The translations under genes and the position numbers were made by a program. Below, piece after piece: positions 1 through 11,645 of a stretch of 64,000 bases of DNA. Position 1 is the stretch's first letter; each line of letters opens with the position of its first letter. This DNA comes from Dillenia suffruticosa (lineage: Eukaryota > Streptophyta > Magnoliopsida > Dilleniales > Dilleniaceae): the NCBI GenBank assembly GCA_033439265.1, contig JAVTVX010000012.1:33048261-33112260 (forward strand), in the 5' to 3' direction. The notes beneath the pieces are model-generated. The model saw nothing but the letters and a program-made list of their open reading frames with translations, was not told the origin of the DNA and searched no databases.

Positions 1-160
1 TCTCAAAGGTAGGGAAGGTGTAGCTGTACTTTGCTGCATCTGCATTATATTCTGTATCAACTTGATCACTCGTAGTTACATTTGAACTAAATGCCTTGAA
101 TTTTATTAAATGATATTTTGCTCCGAAACCTTGCATTGGTCCCCTCTTTTGAATTCTTCA
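1..160 (+). repeat. Left copy of a duplicated CRK-cluster segment
   Basis: This stretch is very similar to 49713-49893, with shared wording around TAGCTGTACTTTGCTGCA and ACTAAATGCCTTGAA. In the right copy the segment lies only about 0.7 kb before a CRK relic (50599). Here the matching CRK relic (11052) is about 11 kb away because transposons have landed in between. It is probably the 3' flank or spacer of the preceding cluster unit. No coding potential was recognised. Confidence 0.75.
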
Positions 161-762
161 CTACCGTCACAAATCAAATCAATTTACATGAAACTATCAC
201 AACTCAAAACCCTCTTATCCATAAACTTTCCCAAGGTTTTCATTTTTATTTTTTTATAAACCACATTATTTGATAATCACGTTAAATTCAACTAAATCTG
301 ATTCAATCCGATTTGGACTCTTAAAGAGTAAAACACTCCATGTCTCTATTTTCTTTATATACAAGACTCAAATCCAAAATCTTATTTAATAGATATGAGT
401 ATTCAGTCACTAAATAAGTTGGGCGTCGATAGATTTTCATCATTTATAGCAGTCACATATCATAGTTGTCCCATTCTTGTTCAAACACTAAAATTATGAA
501 ATAGGAAACATGTTTTTGCTAACATAATAGAATATAGAGCGCATATATGCAAAAAAAGAGCAATTAGAAGACACGAAACAAAACTAGGGTCAAACCCAAA
601 CCCATCCATACTAATTTGGCACAACGAGCACAAAGAGAACACCATTGAAGTCGGGTCTCCCCAAGTAAAAGCCTACAGCCCAAATCCTAGCTAACTGGTG
701 CGCGGGCTTAAGCACAACAAGAGGCTAAAAGGCCCAACAACACAAAAGCCCAAAACATCGCC
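161..762. other. Intergenic, nothing recognised
   Basis: AT-rich DNA with scattered stops in all frames and no motif I could place. The homology to the 49.7-kb copy fades at about 160-180. Confidence 0.5.
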
Positions 763-3536
763 AATTTTATTTTTTTATTGGTGGAGAGATAAAGAACACA
801 CGAAGCAAAACAGAAAGCGAAGCAAACCAAACAAAAACAGAGGGCCGGGGAGCAGGGAAGCTCAACGCTCCTCTAACTGAACTTGTCACGCCCCGATCCT
901 CGGATCGACCACGCAACAGCCACCGCGTTGTCTCGGTACACGGGCAGAACCTCCCCTTATACCGGGACTCCGCAAGGCTACAAATCAGTTCAAAACTCAT
1001 CCAATACACCCTCCATCAGAAATGGGAAAAATCATATGACAATACACATATAAAGGACCTATCCGATCCATCCCAGTACACACAAGCCCACATCGGCACA
1101 CAAATGGGGAGGGGTTCCTGTACATGCACGCATGTAATGTGGTCATCCCAGCCACTTCAAGGATATTTCAAAATCAAAACAGATGAAGTCCCAAATCATA
1201 GTCGTAGGATTTTACTGACACTTGTCTGAAGAAAACAAACCAGCATCAGTAAAGTCCAAACAGTATGAGATGTACAGAACTTCGTAAAATCAAAAGAAAG
1301 TATCAAAATTCAACATTTCGAACCAAATGTCCCATTCAAACAATAAGTTTTATCAAAAATAGAATTTAAAAAGAAAGTAAACAAGTCTTCCCTTCCATGG
1401 ATTTCAAATCAACTAAAATAACCTTACATCACTATCATACCTACACAAAACAGCAAATAAACCTTCCCAAGCTCCAATTTCTGCAGCAGACTTAAACTTC
1501 CTCTGAAAAATGTTAAAGAGGGGTGAGTATTGGGAAATACTCAGTGAGTGGAGTGCAATGATATGATTGTGTAATAAATAAGGGGTGAATGTGAGAATGT
1601 CAAAATATATCTCAAACAACACTTCATATATATCGAAATATTTTCAATAAATCAGATAATTCATAAAATATGCATCCACATCAAATGTTCTTTCAGAAAA
1701 TCACAAAGGTCCCATCGAAATCACTTCCGTCCTGCGTTTGGCCGAACCAAGATGGAAGCCCGCCAGGGGATTTTCCATTTCAATATCACAAACACTACCC
1801 CCTTCCCTGGCGTTGGCTCGTACCTCCCCGGGGTGCAATCCAGATAGTACGACGTGGCAGAGTAGAGGCCGCGTATACCTCTCTCGCAATAAAACCCCAA
1901 CCACGCCACCCCGTCGGGTCGCTCCGTGGAGGGAATGACTATAGCCATTACATTCATGCACCATCATTTCGAAATCGTTCAAATTACCATCAATGTGCCA
2001 TGTATCAATCAAACAAATTCCAAAATCATGCTACAAGCATTCACATATCAAATATCCAATGCAAATGGCACATATTCATTTATAATTTCATAGGATGCAT
2101 TCGTAATTCAAATTTCTATTTTAGACATCCCACAATCACAAATAGTTTCATATAAAACATGTACAAATCATTCAAAATCATTTTTCAAAGAATTTCAAAT
2201 CATTTTACTCATTTACTACACAATGAACCATCCACTCACCTCTAGGGAGGGTATCCACTCCCAATTCCGAAATTTAATCCAAGGTAACCCTTCTCAACCT
2301 TCGAAGAGGTTATCCTATACCAATAATCACAATTTCATTGTTAGTTCACCCCAAATTCTAGGTTTTATGAACTTTCCTATATTTAGCACATACCAAATTC
2401 TTTAATTTCAGGAACCAAGATTCTTTGCATCACTAATGATCTTAAATTCCCAATATTTCTAAATTTTCTCTAATTTCTAACAATTTTCCCATTTTTCCTC
2501 TGAATTTTACATAACCATAATATTTTTCATACACATTTCAAATTAAACTCTGGGAAAACTATTCTATTCAACCTAACAGGATTCTATCATCCCTAAGCAT
2601 ACTTCTTTTGTATCAAACAGCCTAATTCCTATAAAATCCTATACTTAACCTTAATAATCACATGTAAAATGTCAGAAAATACATTCTGATCGAATATAAC
2701 ATACATCCTAAACATATACAAGATCTCTTACCCTAAATTCACTCAATTTATCGAAAGGATTTAAATTTCCCTCACCTATGGTTTTCGCAGCTTGCAGCCC
2801 TAGCTTCTGTGCGCCTACAACTCGGTCTGGGACCTGCACTACTTCTAGACCGACACAAAATTCAATAATTAGGTTAAATCACCACGAGAATCAAAACCCC
2901 TAACCTATTGATCAACAATCAGCCCTTACCTGTGCAGTGGAAGAGTTGCGGCCTAGGGTTTCTAACAGTGCGGTCGCGGCAAAGAGTAGCGAAGATTGCA
3001 GGAAGGCTCTCAGCAGAGAGAGCAGGTCGCGGGCTCAAGGGCCGTCGTGGGCTGGTGGGCTGGCAGGCTCACAGCCCCGCTTGCTGGCCGCAGAGGGCTT
3101 CGCAGGCCGCAGTGGGTCGCGCGCTGGAGCGCGCTCGCGCTCGTGCTGGGGTCGCACGTGCTCTGCTGGGTCGCACGTGCTCATGCTGGGGTCGCGCGCT
3201 GGAGCGCTGGGGTCTCGCGCTGCTCGTGCTGGGGTCGCGCGCTGCTCGCGCTGGGTCGCGCGCTGCTCGAGGGAGATCACTCGCTGCTCGCGAGAGATCG
3301 CGCAAGGGAGCGCTCGAGTTCGCGCAGGAGAGATCGCGCTGCGGCGGAGGAGCTGCAGTCGCGCTCGCGGAGGGGCAGCGCTCACGGGAGGAAGGTGAGG
3401 CAGCTATGGCGCGCTCGCGGGAAGGAAGGAGCAGCGGCGGCTGGGTGCTGGCGGCGGTGAATCGGGCGCGGCTGTGGGAGAGAAAGTGTGCGAAGGAGAG
3501 AGAGAGTTCGAGAGGCAGAGAGACAGAGAGTGCGAG

Positions 3537-3540
<4 letters not shown>

Positions 3541-3579
<39 letters not shown>
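3541..3579. repeat. (GA)n microsatellite inside the solo LTR
   Basis: An uninterrupted AG run of about 39 bp. The same tract recurs at the matching place in the other long LTRs (36800-36840, 40099-40138, 47990-48021, 51430-51462), so it belongs to the LTR design and did not arise independently. Confidence 0.9.
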
Positions 3580-3581
<2 letters not shown>

Positions 3582-3652
3582 CGGGAGAGGTGAGAGGGAG
3601 ACGAAGAGACTTAGGGCTTTTTGCCCTAATTGATTTGGGGGAGAGGGAGGTG

Positions 3653-3674
3653 CTGCGTTTTGGCCAAAACGCAG
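3653..3674. repeat. 22-bp perfect palindrome in family A LTR
   Basis: Two mirrored arms CTGCGTTTTGG meet without a spacer. One mismatch further out it extends to about 34 bp (3647-3680, GAGGTGC.../...GTACCTC). The same palindrome is at 55669-55690 in the other family A LTR. A related inverted repeat (arms GACGCAGCGTTTT, 5-nt loop) is at about 56232-56262. Confidence 0.9.
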
Positions 3675-3690
3675 TACCTCCTCTCTCTCT

Positions 3691-3725
<35 letters not shown>

Positions 3726-4190
3726 GTATTACAGAACTGGGACAGACAAAACTGATCTCTTTCTCCTTCTAGCCCAAGAGACCCCCGCAGCATCAAGCAA
3801 CAAGAAAGGAACCACAGCAGGAGGGGGATTATGAGCCTCATGGAGACCAGGCTGGGACTGCTTCCCCAGCTCCACCAGCTTATCCGCACACCTATTCGCC
3901 TCTCTATAGGTGTGCAAAATTTGGGAAATACTTAACTGTTCCATCAAATCTTTGCAATCGCGAATGATGATCTGCCAAGGGTGATTAACTCCCACTTTCC
4001 CATTAACCGCAGAAATAACCTTCATAGAGTCGCACTCAACTTCCAAGACTCTGAACGCTTGGTCCTCAGCGATTCTTAAACCCTCTCGCAGAGACCATAA
4101 CTCAGCGAGATCATTATCCGCAGCCCCTACATTCGTAGTTTCCTCATTTGGGTCAAATTGGGGAATTTTCTTGGAGTAGGTTTCCATTGC

Positions 4191-7026
4191 TGCTCTAATT
4201 TAAAGTTTCAGAATATTAGCCTATTTGCCATCACAGACTGGAATCTAAATCAGTTTCTTATTAATTCCATGTTCTCTTTTGTTAATTAAATAGTTATTGA
4301 GAATTGCAATAGCATAATGGTTTAGAAAAGAAAACATGCTCTAGGAAGAAGAAGAAGAAAATAAAAGAAAACATGCTCTGCCAGAGCAGACACCAAAGCC
4401 CTGATCATAAGTTGCATGTCTACACCAATGCTGGCAACCGTCAGATAGCAAGCACCTAAATATAAATAAGTATAAAATTCCAGTAAAATATTACATCATG
4501 ATTAAATAATACATAACAATACTATATGTATTATAATTAACACAAACAAGAACACATACAAATGGTATAATAACTGAGCAGCCTAAATTTTCAATACTAT
4601 ACACCCCATCAAACATGCCTATAGAAGAGAGAGAAATATGAAAACAATCCACGAATGTTTGTTTAATTTAAATGTCAACTTGATAGCCCATATGTCTAAT
4701 TGACGGTTGTGCGACCTTGCCTCTTTTGCAATTCCCCTTTTTTTTTTTCCTTCATCCATTGGTTGTCCAAAGATGATTGAAGTACTAGAGGATAATATCC
4801 TACATGCGTAGAATTTTCAATCTCCTCCCTTCCCTTTGTTAGGCTGAGGCCTTCTTCATAAATCAAAAGGAAAAAAAATGTGTTTTGAGCTGCAAAAATC
4901 AAATAAAAATTTTGAAATATCAGAAAAATAAATATGGGATTTTAAATTGGTAAAACTCTAAAAGTTAAGGTTCTTGGAATAACGTGGGATTTGGATCTCA
5001 AACTATTAGATAAACCATAAATTTTTCATAAATTTATATTTACTCATTGTGGTACCAAATTCCTATATACTATGTTGATGTTGTTCATAATGGAAAGATT
5101 TTCAGATTCTGTGTGAACAACTTCGAAGCATGTAGAAGGATTTGGAGCCAAAAGCTAAAAACAAAGTTTAAGGGGAGCCTATGGTCTGGGACACCTATTC
5201 TAATTACCTTTGAACACTTTTTATTCAATTCCAAGTGTGTAATCTAGGACCAATCCCATTTGTACATAATTCCAAGATACCAAACAAAAAATAGTCTAGT
5301 CTTATCGTGTAGATATTGGATTGACTAAATTAAGAGTGTTCAAACGAAAGTCATCAAGATGGGTCTAGTCATTGTGAAAAACAATAAATGAAAAAAGATA
5401 ATTTAAAAAAAAAAAAAAACCGAAGCATTTCCTTAGATTTTCGGAAAAATATATAAAATTCGGAGTAGTTCATCACCAGGTAAGAATTAATTATCAAAAA
5501 TGCTAAACTTGTTGTAGCAAAAATTTAATAGTTAATATAAAATAGATAACAAAATTTATTACAATTTTTCAATCAATTATATAACGGTAGATTAAATGTC
5601 TGTATTTTTTCGTAGTTGACTTTTTTTTTTTATAGCACGGTTCGGACATTTGCGGTTCAATTATCGTAGAGAAATGGCTTACAAATGCACCAACGTCACC
5701 CACCTTTTTTAATGCAAAATTGGAAAATAAATCATCTTTTTGACTTCCAATCCTCACAATTCTCTTAATAAAAGAAAATATGGTTGAACAAGTTATGAGT
5801 TAGGTTGCACAGAAGAAAAATAGAAACGAGAAACAAAAATAAATATGAAATGATATAAAAAATAATATTTTGTAAATATTAATTAATTTATTGTATTGGT
5901 ATTGTTTCAAAAATGAAAAAAATATTATTATTGAGAAGTTTTCATGTATAAATGTTATGACATTTTTCATGGGGTGTCTTGCAAAATGATTTAAATTAAA
6001 AAAAAAAAAACAGAGAAAATGGTTTGTGCAATTGTAATTATTCCCGTCACATTTCAAAATTGGGAAGTTTCTTGGGCAGTTGACGTGGAACGGACATGAG
6101 AGACAAGGGAGTTGGGGTGGTTTAGAAAAAACTCTCATTATTTTATCTCAATTTTAAATTTAAATTTGAAAGAGAATTTTCCTTTTGGGTCGAGTCAACC
6201 TTCACGGCGGACCCGCACCCATTTCCAACACCCCTTGTTGACAGGACGTATGGTTACAATCCAGATTACTATGACAAGAAGATCTAACATATTAACACTT
6301 TCCATAGTCATGCAACTGCAAGAACCCATCGTTGTCTCTGTAATATTATTGCTATAGCCGATGAAAGATTGATTATTCCGTAGACAGCTATGTCTATCTT
6401 TATAAAATTTAGGCCGCCTAAGATTAATTACCTGATTTGTTTGAGTCCAGTCTTCGGCCTGAAGTCACATCAAGTCCTTATTCGATTGACTTAATAATAG
6501 GACCACAATGCTTAAACTAATCATTCTTACATACTACTAAAGTTAATCATGTCACGGGTTGCTGAAGCTATATAGCAGAGTAAACAAATCACGCCGAAAA
6601 AGAAACAACATAAAATATCTTTCTAAAATTGTTATAATTACATTCCTGAATCCAAATGTTTAATCCAGAACATGGGCCGTCGACTGTTTTGCATAAATGA
6701 AAGAAACGTATTTACTAACTCAAATTTTGGTTTAATTATGTTAGAAGCCGCCAGGTCTCTTTCATCTAAATCATTGAAATTTAGAGGTTTTGGTCTTTGC
6801 TATCCTACAATAAGAATTACAATTATTTGTCTTCATCCTAAATTCTTATTTGCCTTTTGTTGGGTGAGGGCAACATTACCACTGAGTTGAATGCATCAAA
6901 GATTTCATAACCTTGGGGTCTCGAGTTTAAATTTGACTAAAGAAAATCGTCTGCAAAAATGCGATAAAATTTCTCCAAGTCCTGGATGAGTTTGCAATCA
7001 AAGAAAATCAGAACTTAAACCGGATT
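4191..7026. other. Intergenic, AT-rich, nothing recognised
   Basis: Short open frames occur here but none resembles a known protein or shows coding character on reading. Homopolymer runs lie at about 4739-4750, 5406-5420 and 6000-6010. Confidence 0.5.
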
Positions 7027-7758
7027 TCTTTTTTTTTTTTTTTTTGAAGCAAAAATTTCATTCAAATGAAATTTTCTAAATGCACAATTGCCAAAACTCA
7101 CGAGGCAAGCACAACACATAAATGGGGTTCTGTTAGGATAGCAGTTATGGCTTAATCAAGCATTCTGTTGTAAGCACAGGTCCTTACGGATAGCAAATGC
7201 TTAGATACCTTTTTGCCTTTTCTCAAAACCATGGCTTATAATTGTCATCATATTGCTGAAAAATGTATTTGTACAAGTATGCAATTTATTAGATCTGTGT
7301 ACCTCCCGATGCACTTGGACAATCACATCTCGGCGAGGGGGTCTAATCAAATTGAATGCTAGACTTGGGTTCATATTTTCACACAAGAAATCGAGCCGCT
7401 CATGGGCTGGGCACGCCGGCTTGTGCGCTGGCATGGTGATGCTCTGCGCACTGATGTGTCTCAGCGCATCCATCGAGCCATAACTCTATCTTCTCGAGCA
7501 ATGGTGTTTGTTCCTTGAGCATTGGTGCTCCTTGTCTCCTCACCTGTAGGCTCCTTGGTGTGTGATTGCTTGGTCTTGTAGTGTGCTGGCTCATCTCCTT
7601 TGGGCAGTGGCTCATGCGGGTGCATTACTCAGTATGTGTTTGGCATGTGCTCGCATGCAGGCTGCTCAATCCATAGTGTCTCCTCGCATGGTGTCCTTTT
7701 AAGCCAAAGCCTTCTTACTCTCGTGTAATTGCATGGGCACTTACTTCCTCTTCTTCCA
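7027..7758 (-). other. Unidentified degenerate sequence left of the CACTA element, with antisense poly(A)
   Basis: A T-run of about 18 bp near 7027-7044 followed by GAAGCAAAAATTTCATT looks like the 3' end of a retroposed sequence in minus orientation. From there to 7758 the minus strand reads as proline- and polar-rich peptide pieces in changing frames, with no recognised domain. The CACTA element splits this stretch from 10114-10500, which has a similar feel, so the two may once have been one sequence. Confidence 0.3.
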
Positions 7759-8256
7759 CTACAAAAAACAGCCTTTTAGTCACTAAAAACTTTAGCGACG
7801 AAAAATTTTTCGTCGCTAATAACGCGTCGCTAAAATTTAGCGATGAAAATTAAAAATCCATCACTAAATTTAGCGACGAAAATCTGGAATCCGTCGCTAA
7901 ATTTAGCGACAAATCAATTTTCGTCGCTAAAATTCGTCACAAAATTTAGCGACGAAAAATTATTCGTCGCTAAATTTAGCGACAAATAATTTTTGTCGCT
8001 AAAATCCGTCGCTAATTTAGAGAAAAACAAACCTGTCAAAAAATTATCCGTCACTGAATTAGCGACGGATTCCAAATCCGTCGCTGATTCCATATGCCCT
8101 GCCCATGAGCCAGCAGAGCCACGTGCCCACCTACCTAGCACCAACCTGCAACCTGCCCGCCCGAGCCAGCACCCCCACCTGTCCGCCCGAGCCAGCACCC
8201 CCGCGCAGCATCAACTCTTAATTGCTGAAAAATGCCGTGCCTTCTGCCTCTACCGT

Positions 8257-8319
8257 GGTTCGAACTCCGAACTCCTGCACGAACCCCTGCACACACGCAA
8301 CCTGTAAACCACCGAGCCA
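8257..8319 (-). repeat. tRNA-like SINE head inside the CACTA element
   Basis: The minus strand has an A-box-like TGGCTCGGTGG (8309-8319) and a B-box-like GAGTTCGAACC (8257-8267) at about tRNA spacing. No cloverleaf or tail was confirmed, so this may be a decayed SINE or captured tRNA-like DNA. Confidence 0.4.
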
Positions 8320-8936
8320 AAGATATTATTGTGATATAAATTTTTTTTTATTATTTATTATCTTTTTTTCACATATTTCTAATAATAATAAAATAATATA
8401 TAAAAACAATTTAAAATAATAAATATAAAAACTTTTTTTATTTATACCACCAACCTAAAATAATATTAACTAAAAATAATAAATATGATAATTTTTAATA
8501 AAATAAAAAATAATAAAATACTAATTTAAAATAAAATAATAAATTAATTAAAAAATATATTAATATTATATTTTGATTTCTTCTTTTTTCTTTTATTTTA
8601 TTATTTTATTATTCTTTTTCATTTTTATTTTATTTTTTTAATCCATAATTTAAAAATGCATCTCAAAACTATAAAATTATAATTATCAATAAATTATAAT
8701 ATATTAATAATTTAAAAAATCTATATATTTAATCACAAAATATTTTTATTCAAATTTCAATAAAATTATTATATATAAGAAATGAAAATAGAAAGAAAAA
8801 AAAAACCAAAAGAAAAAAAAATTAAGAATAGGAAACAAAAAGGTGGAAGAAAGAAAATAAAAATATCATCACACAACACTAACATTAAGTGGTGGTGCAG
8901 TGGTGATATGTATTCTACTTAAATCCAAAGTCCGAG

Positions 8937-9232
8937 GCATGTTTTTTTAGTATTAAAACAAAGGGCGCCCAGGCGCGCTTGTTGGGGCGCGGGTGCCCAT
9001 GCCTGCCTGCCTGGGCGCCCGCGCGCCTGCTGGGACCTGCCTGGGCCCCGCGCGCTTGCCTAGGCGCCCAGGCAGGCACGCCTAGGCGCGGGCTCCCAGG
9101 CGGCCACGCACGGGCGCCGAGATAGGCGCGCACAGGGCGCGGGTGCCGAGACAGGTGCGAGCAGGGCGCGGGCTCCCAGGCAGGCAGGCGCTCGTGCGTG
9201 CATGTGCCGGCGCCCGCGCACGCAGGCATTAA
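8937..9232. repeat. GC-rich minisatellite inside the CACTA element
   Basis: About 295 bp of irregular repeats built on GGCGC, CCCAGGC and GCGCGGG, sitting abruptly between A/T-rich arms. The minus-strand open frame across it (proline, alanine and arginine only) is a composition artefact. Confidence 0.7.
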
Positions 9233-10110
9233 TATTTAATTAAAAATTTTATATTATTGAATAAAATAATACAAATAAAATAAAATTATCTATACAATAA
9301 TAAAAAAATATTAAATCAAACAAAAAAAGTAAAAAAAATAATAAATTAATTAACATATATATATAATTTAAATAAAATAAATTATATGGTTTTTTTAAGA
9401 ATTAAATAACATTATTCTTCTAAAAAATGAAATATAATATAATAAAATAAAATATAAATTAAAATATTATAAAATAATAATATGATTTGTTAATATAAAT
9501 TAATAAAATAAAATAAAAGTAAAATAAAATTATAATTAAAAGAATATAAAATTCAGTGATAGATTTGGAATCCGTCGCTGAAATTATTAAAATAAAATAA
9601 AAATAAAATAAAATTCTAATTAAAAAAAGATTAAATTTAGCGACGGATTTTAATCCATCGCTAAATTACCGGATATACGGATTGGGATTTTCATCTAGCG
9701 ACGGAAAACAAATCCGTCACTAAATTAATTTTTAACTTAAATATTACATATTAATAAAATAAAAAGAAAAATAAAAAAATAAAATTCTATTTAAAAAAGA
9801 TTAAATTTTGCGACGAATTTTAAATCTATAGCAAAATTTTGCCATATTTAGGGACGAAATTTACAACGAAAAATTTTTTGTCCCCAATTAGCGACGAATT
9901 TAGCCACGAAAATTTTTTCGTCACTAATTAGCGACGAATTTTGTTACGAATGATGTGTCCGTCGCTAATTTAGCCACGACTTTCTTTTCGTTGTAAATTT
10001 TGTGGCAAATTAGCGATAAAAAAGTTTTTCGTCCATAAATCCGTCGCAAAATAGCGACGAATTTTTTCCGTCGCGAAAATTCGTGACTAAAACCGTGTTT
10101 TTTTGTAGTG

Positions 10111-10592
10111 TTCCTTAAAAGTCATTTACTTGATAATTGTCTGATGTGGTATGAAAGGTTACAACCTTGGGTCACATCCTTTGGCGCGTGAGTGTTTGGG
10201 CGGCATGCGCCATTGCTTGAGAGCTACTTATCCTTGCTCGAGCGGGATGGTGTAATTTCATGCAATGCCTTAGGTGATTGCTCTTTCTCAGGCCATGATG
10301 GTGTCTCTTTATTGGCACCCTTTAGCTTGTCTCGAGGCTGGACACTTGTGCTCATGAGAATCTCCATAATTTTCTTGTGTGTGCCTTGCGGCCATTCATC
10401 GTGTGCAGTCTCAAACATTGTGTATAGCCTTGTGAAGGGTTGCATCACACGGCCCAGCCCTCGGTCATTGGTCAATGCTACCATTTGATTGACTACGTGT
10501 AATATTGTTAACAGTACAAAGAGAAAGTACATTTGGGGAAGTATAAATTGAAGGAAAATTACGCAGCGTGAACTTAAAATATAAAGTAGCAT
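10111..10592 (-). other. Unidentified, possibly once coding on the minus strand
   Basis: An open minus-strand frame at 10224-10500 has balanced composition (NDRGLGRVMQPF, TMFETAHDEWPQGTHKK) unlike the surrounding AT-rich noise. I do not recognise the family. It is next to the CACTA target site and may continue into 7200-7758. From 10593 the DNA is duplicated at 50146. Confidence 0.3.
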
Positions 10593-11645
10593 GCTTGAGT
10601 TCTTGGTGTTATCTTTGCCTCTAATTATTGAGGGTGTGGGATAAGGATATTTTTCAGTGGCCCACGAGCTATGACTAGCCTTATTAAATGCTTCAATAGA
10701 CCACACCAATGATGACTAAAAGAACTAATTTCTGGATATGATGGGGTATGTGTGAACCAATTACATGACAAGAAAAGTTTGAAAATTCTCTCTTCCACAA
10801 CACAATAATACGACGTACATGAGACAATTGGCTGGGTGCTACTGGCATATGGTCTTCTAGAAATAAAAAACAATAAGGTCCAATTGAAATATGCATGTGC
10901 CATTGGAGCATACATGTTGTTTCAAGTGGCTAAGACATTAGGATATTATCAAACTATGATAATTACCCCCTTTGACTTTCCATTTGCTATCTTCTTCAGC
11001 AGGAATCAGAAATAGGAGAAACAGAAAAACACTTATTCTCTGCAATCCAATATGTTGGTTTTCCTTCTCTTTTACACTCTCATATTCTTTACACACTCAG
11101 CAACCTCACAGGACTGCTATGGAAATAGCTTTACTCCAAACAGCACTTTCAGCAAAAACCGTGAAATCGCTTTCTCTGCTCTCTCTTCAAACGTCACTTC
11201 CAACACTCACTACAACACCGCCACAGTAGACCAAGGCCCCGATATGGTCTACACTTTGGCTTTATGCAGAGGGGACTACTCTGCACAAACATGTTATGAT
11301 TGCATAAACTTGGCAAAAGGCATCATTTTAAGCGGATGCACTTACCAAAAGGAAGCGATCACTTGGGGTCCAAACTATGAGAGGACTTGCATAGTCAGAC
11401 ACTATGATCGACCCATCACGAACTTACTAGAAACACAGCCAGCAATGACCATACAGAACAAAAACAATGTATCAATAAACCTGAATTTGTATAATCAAGC
11501 TTGGAATGACTTAATGGAAAGTCTGGTGATTATTGCTGTTGCTGAAATTCAAGTTACGATGTTAAGTACTTTGCAACTGGGGAGTCAAATCTCAGTAGCT
11601 CTAAGACAATATATGGCATGGTGCAGTGTACGCCAGACTTGAGTA
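10593..11645 (+). repeat. Duplicated CRK unit, left copy
   Basis: Matches 50146-51214 almost base for base from TGAGTTCTTGGTGTTATC through the upstream region and most of the first CRK exon. Both copies run in the same direction, which points to a segmental tandem duplication within the CRK cluster. Confidence 0.9.
10972..10977 (+). promoter_or_regulatory. W-box core upstream of CRK relic
   Basis: TTGACT, the core bound by WRKY factors, lies 75 bp before the ATG at 11052 and is conserved in the duplicate (50519-50524). WRKY control of CRK genes is well known in plants. Function here is inferred. Confidence 0.4.

Larger units (their letters stand above)
884..3733 (-). mobile_element. Solo LTR, Ty3/gypsy Tekay-like (family A)
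   Basis: On the plus strand it runs TGTCACG...ATTACA, the reverse complement of TGTAAT...TGACA. It is flanked by a perfect 5-bp target duplication GAACT (879-883 and 3734-3738). No internal coding region accompanies it, so it is a solo LTR left by LTR-LTR recombination. At about 2.85 kb it is long, as in Tekay/Del elements. In LTR order it holds an A/T homopolymer, a palindrome (3653-3674), a GA/CT tract, a GC-rich block (about 2990-3480) and an AT-rich half. It is closely related to the composite LTR at 55409-57672. Confidence 0.85.
763..4190 (-). mobile_element. LINE (L1-type) 3' fragment, split by a solo LTR
   Basis: On the minus strand 3739-4187 encodes the C-terminal RNase H-like domain typical of plant L1 LINEs: AELWSLREGLRIA, then VECDSMKVISAVN, then REANRCADKLVELG and a trailing PPP...LLLDAAGV block. 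The 3' UTR continues at 763-883 on the far side of a solo LTR (884-3733) and ends in an A-rich tail (AATAAAAAAATAAAA on the minus strand). The 5' part with endonuclease and reverse transcriptase is missing, as usual for 5'-truncated LINE copies. A second member of the same family lies at 33173-33688. A domesticated RNase H gene is an alternative but less likely, because the only upstream sequence is unrecognised. Confidence 0.8.
7759..10110. mobile_element. Non-autonomous CACTA (En/Spm) DNA transposon
   Basis: It begins CACTACAAAAAACAG and ends with the inverse ...CTGTTTTTTGTAGTG-like terminus (GTTTTTTTGTAGTG). The imperfect terminal inverted repeats are about 28 bp and include TTTTAGTCAC, and the 3-bp target duplication TTC is present at 7756-7758 and 10111-10113. 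Subterminal regions (7780-8090 and 9540-10100) carry many direct and inverted copies of a TTAGCGACGAAAA-type motif, the usual transposase-binding arrays of this superfamily. At 2352 bp with no transposase frame it must depend on a helper. Inside are a tRNA-like patch (8257-8319) and a GC-rich minisatellite (8937-9232). Strand is arbitrary. Confidence 0.9.

Noticed and set aside
1670-2155. 161-codon plus-strand frame
   Set aside because: Lies inside the AT-rich half of the solo LTR 884-3733, antisense to the LTR, and resembles no protein.
2908-3633. Long plus-strand open frames (241, 153 and 154 codons) rich in Arg, Ala, Gly and Ser
   Set aside because: They lie in the GC-rich part and GA tract of a solo LTR. 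All frames stay open because of composition, and no domain is visible.
3739-4187. Possible stand-alone RNase H gene
   Set aside because: Sequence and 3' tail match the end of L1 LINEs, and a second truncated copy (33173-33688) has a poly(A) tail.
8915-9229. 104-codon Pro/Ala/Arg frame
   Set aside because: Composition artefact of the GC-rich minisatellite in the CACTA element.
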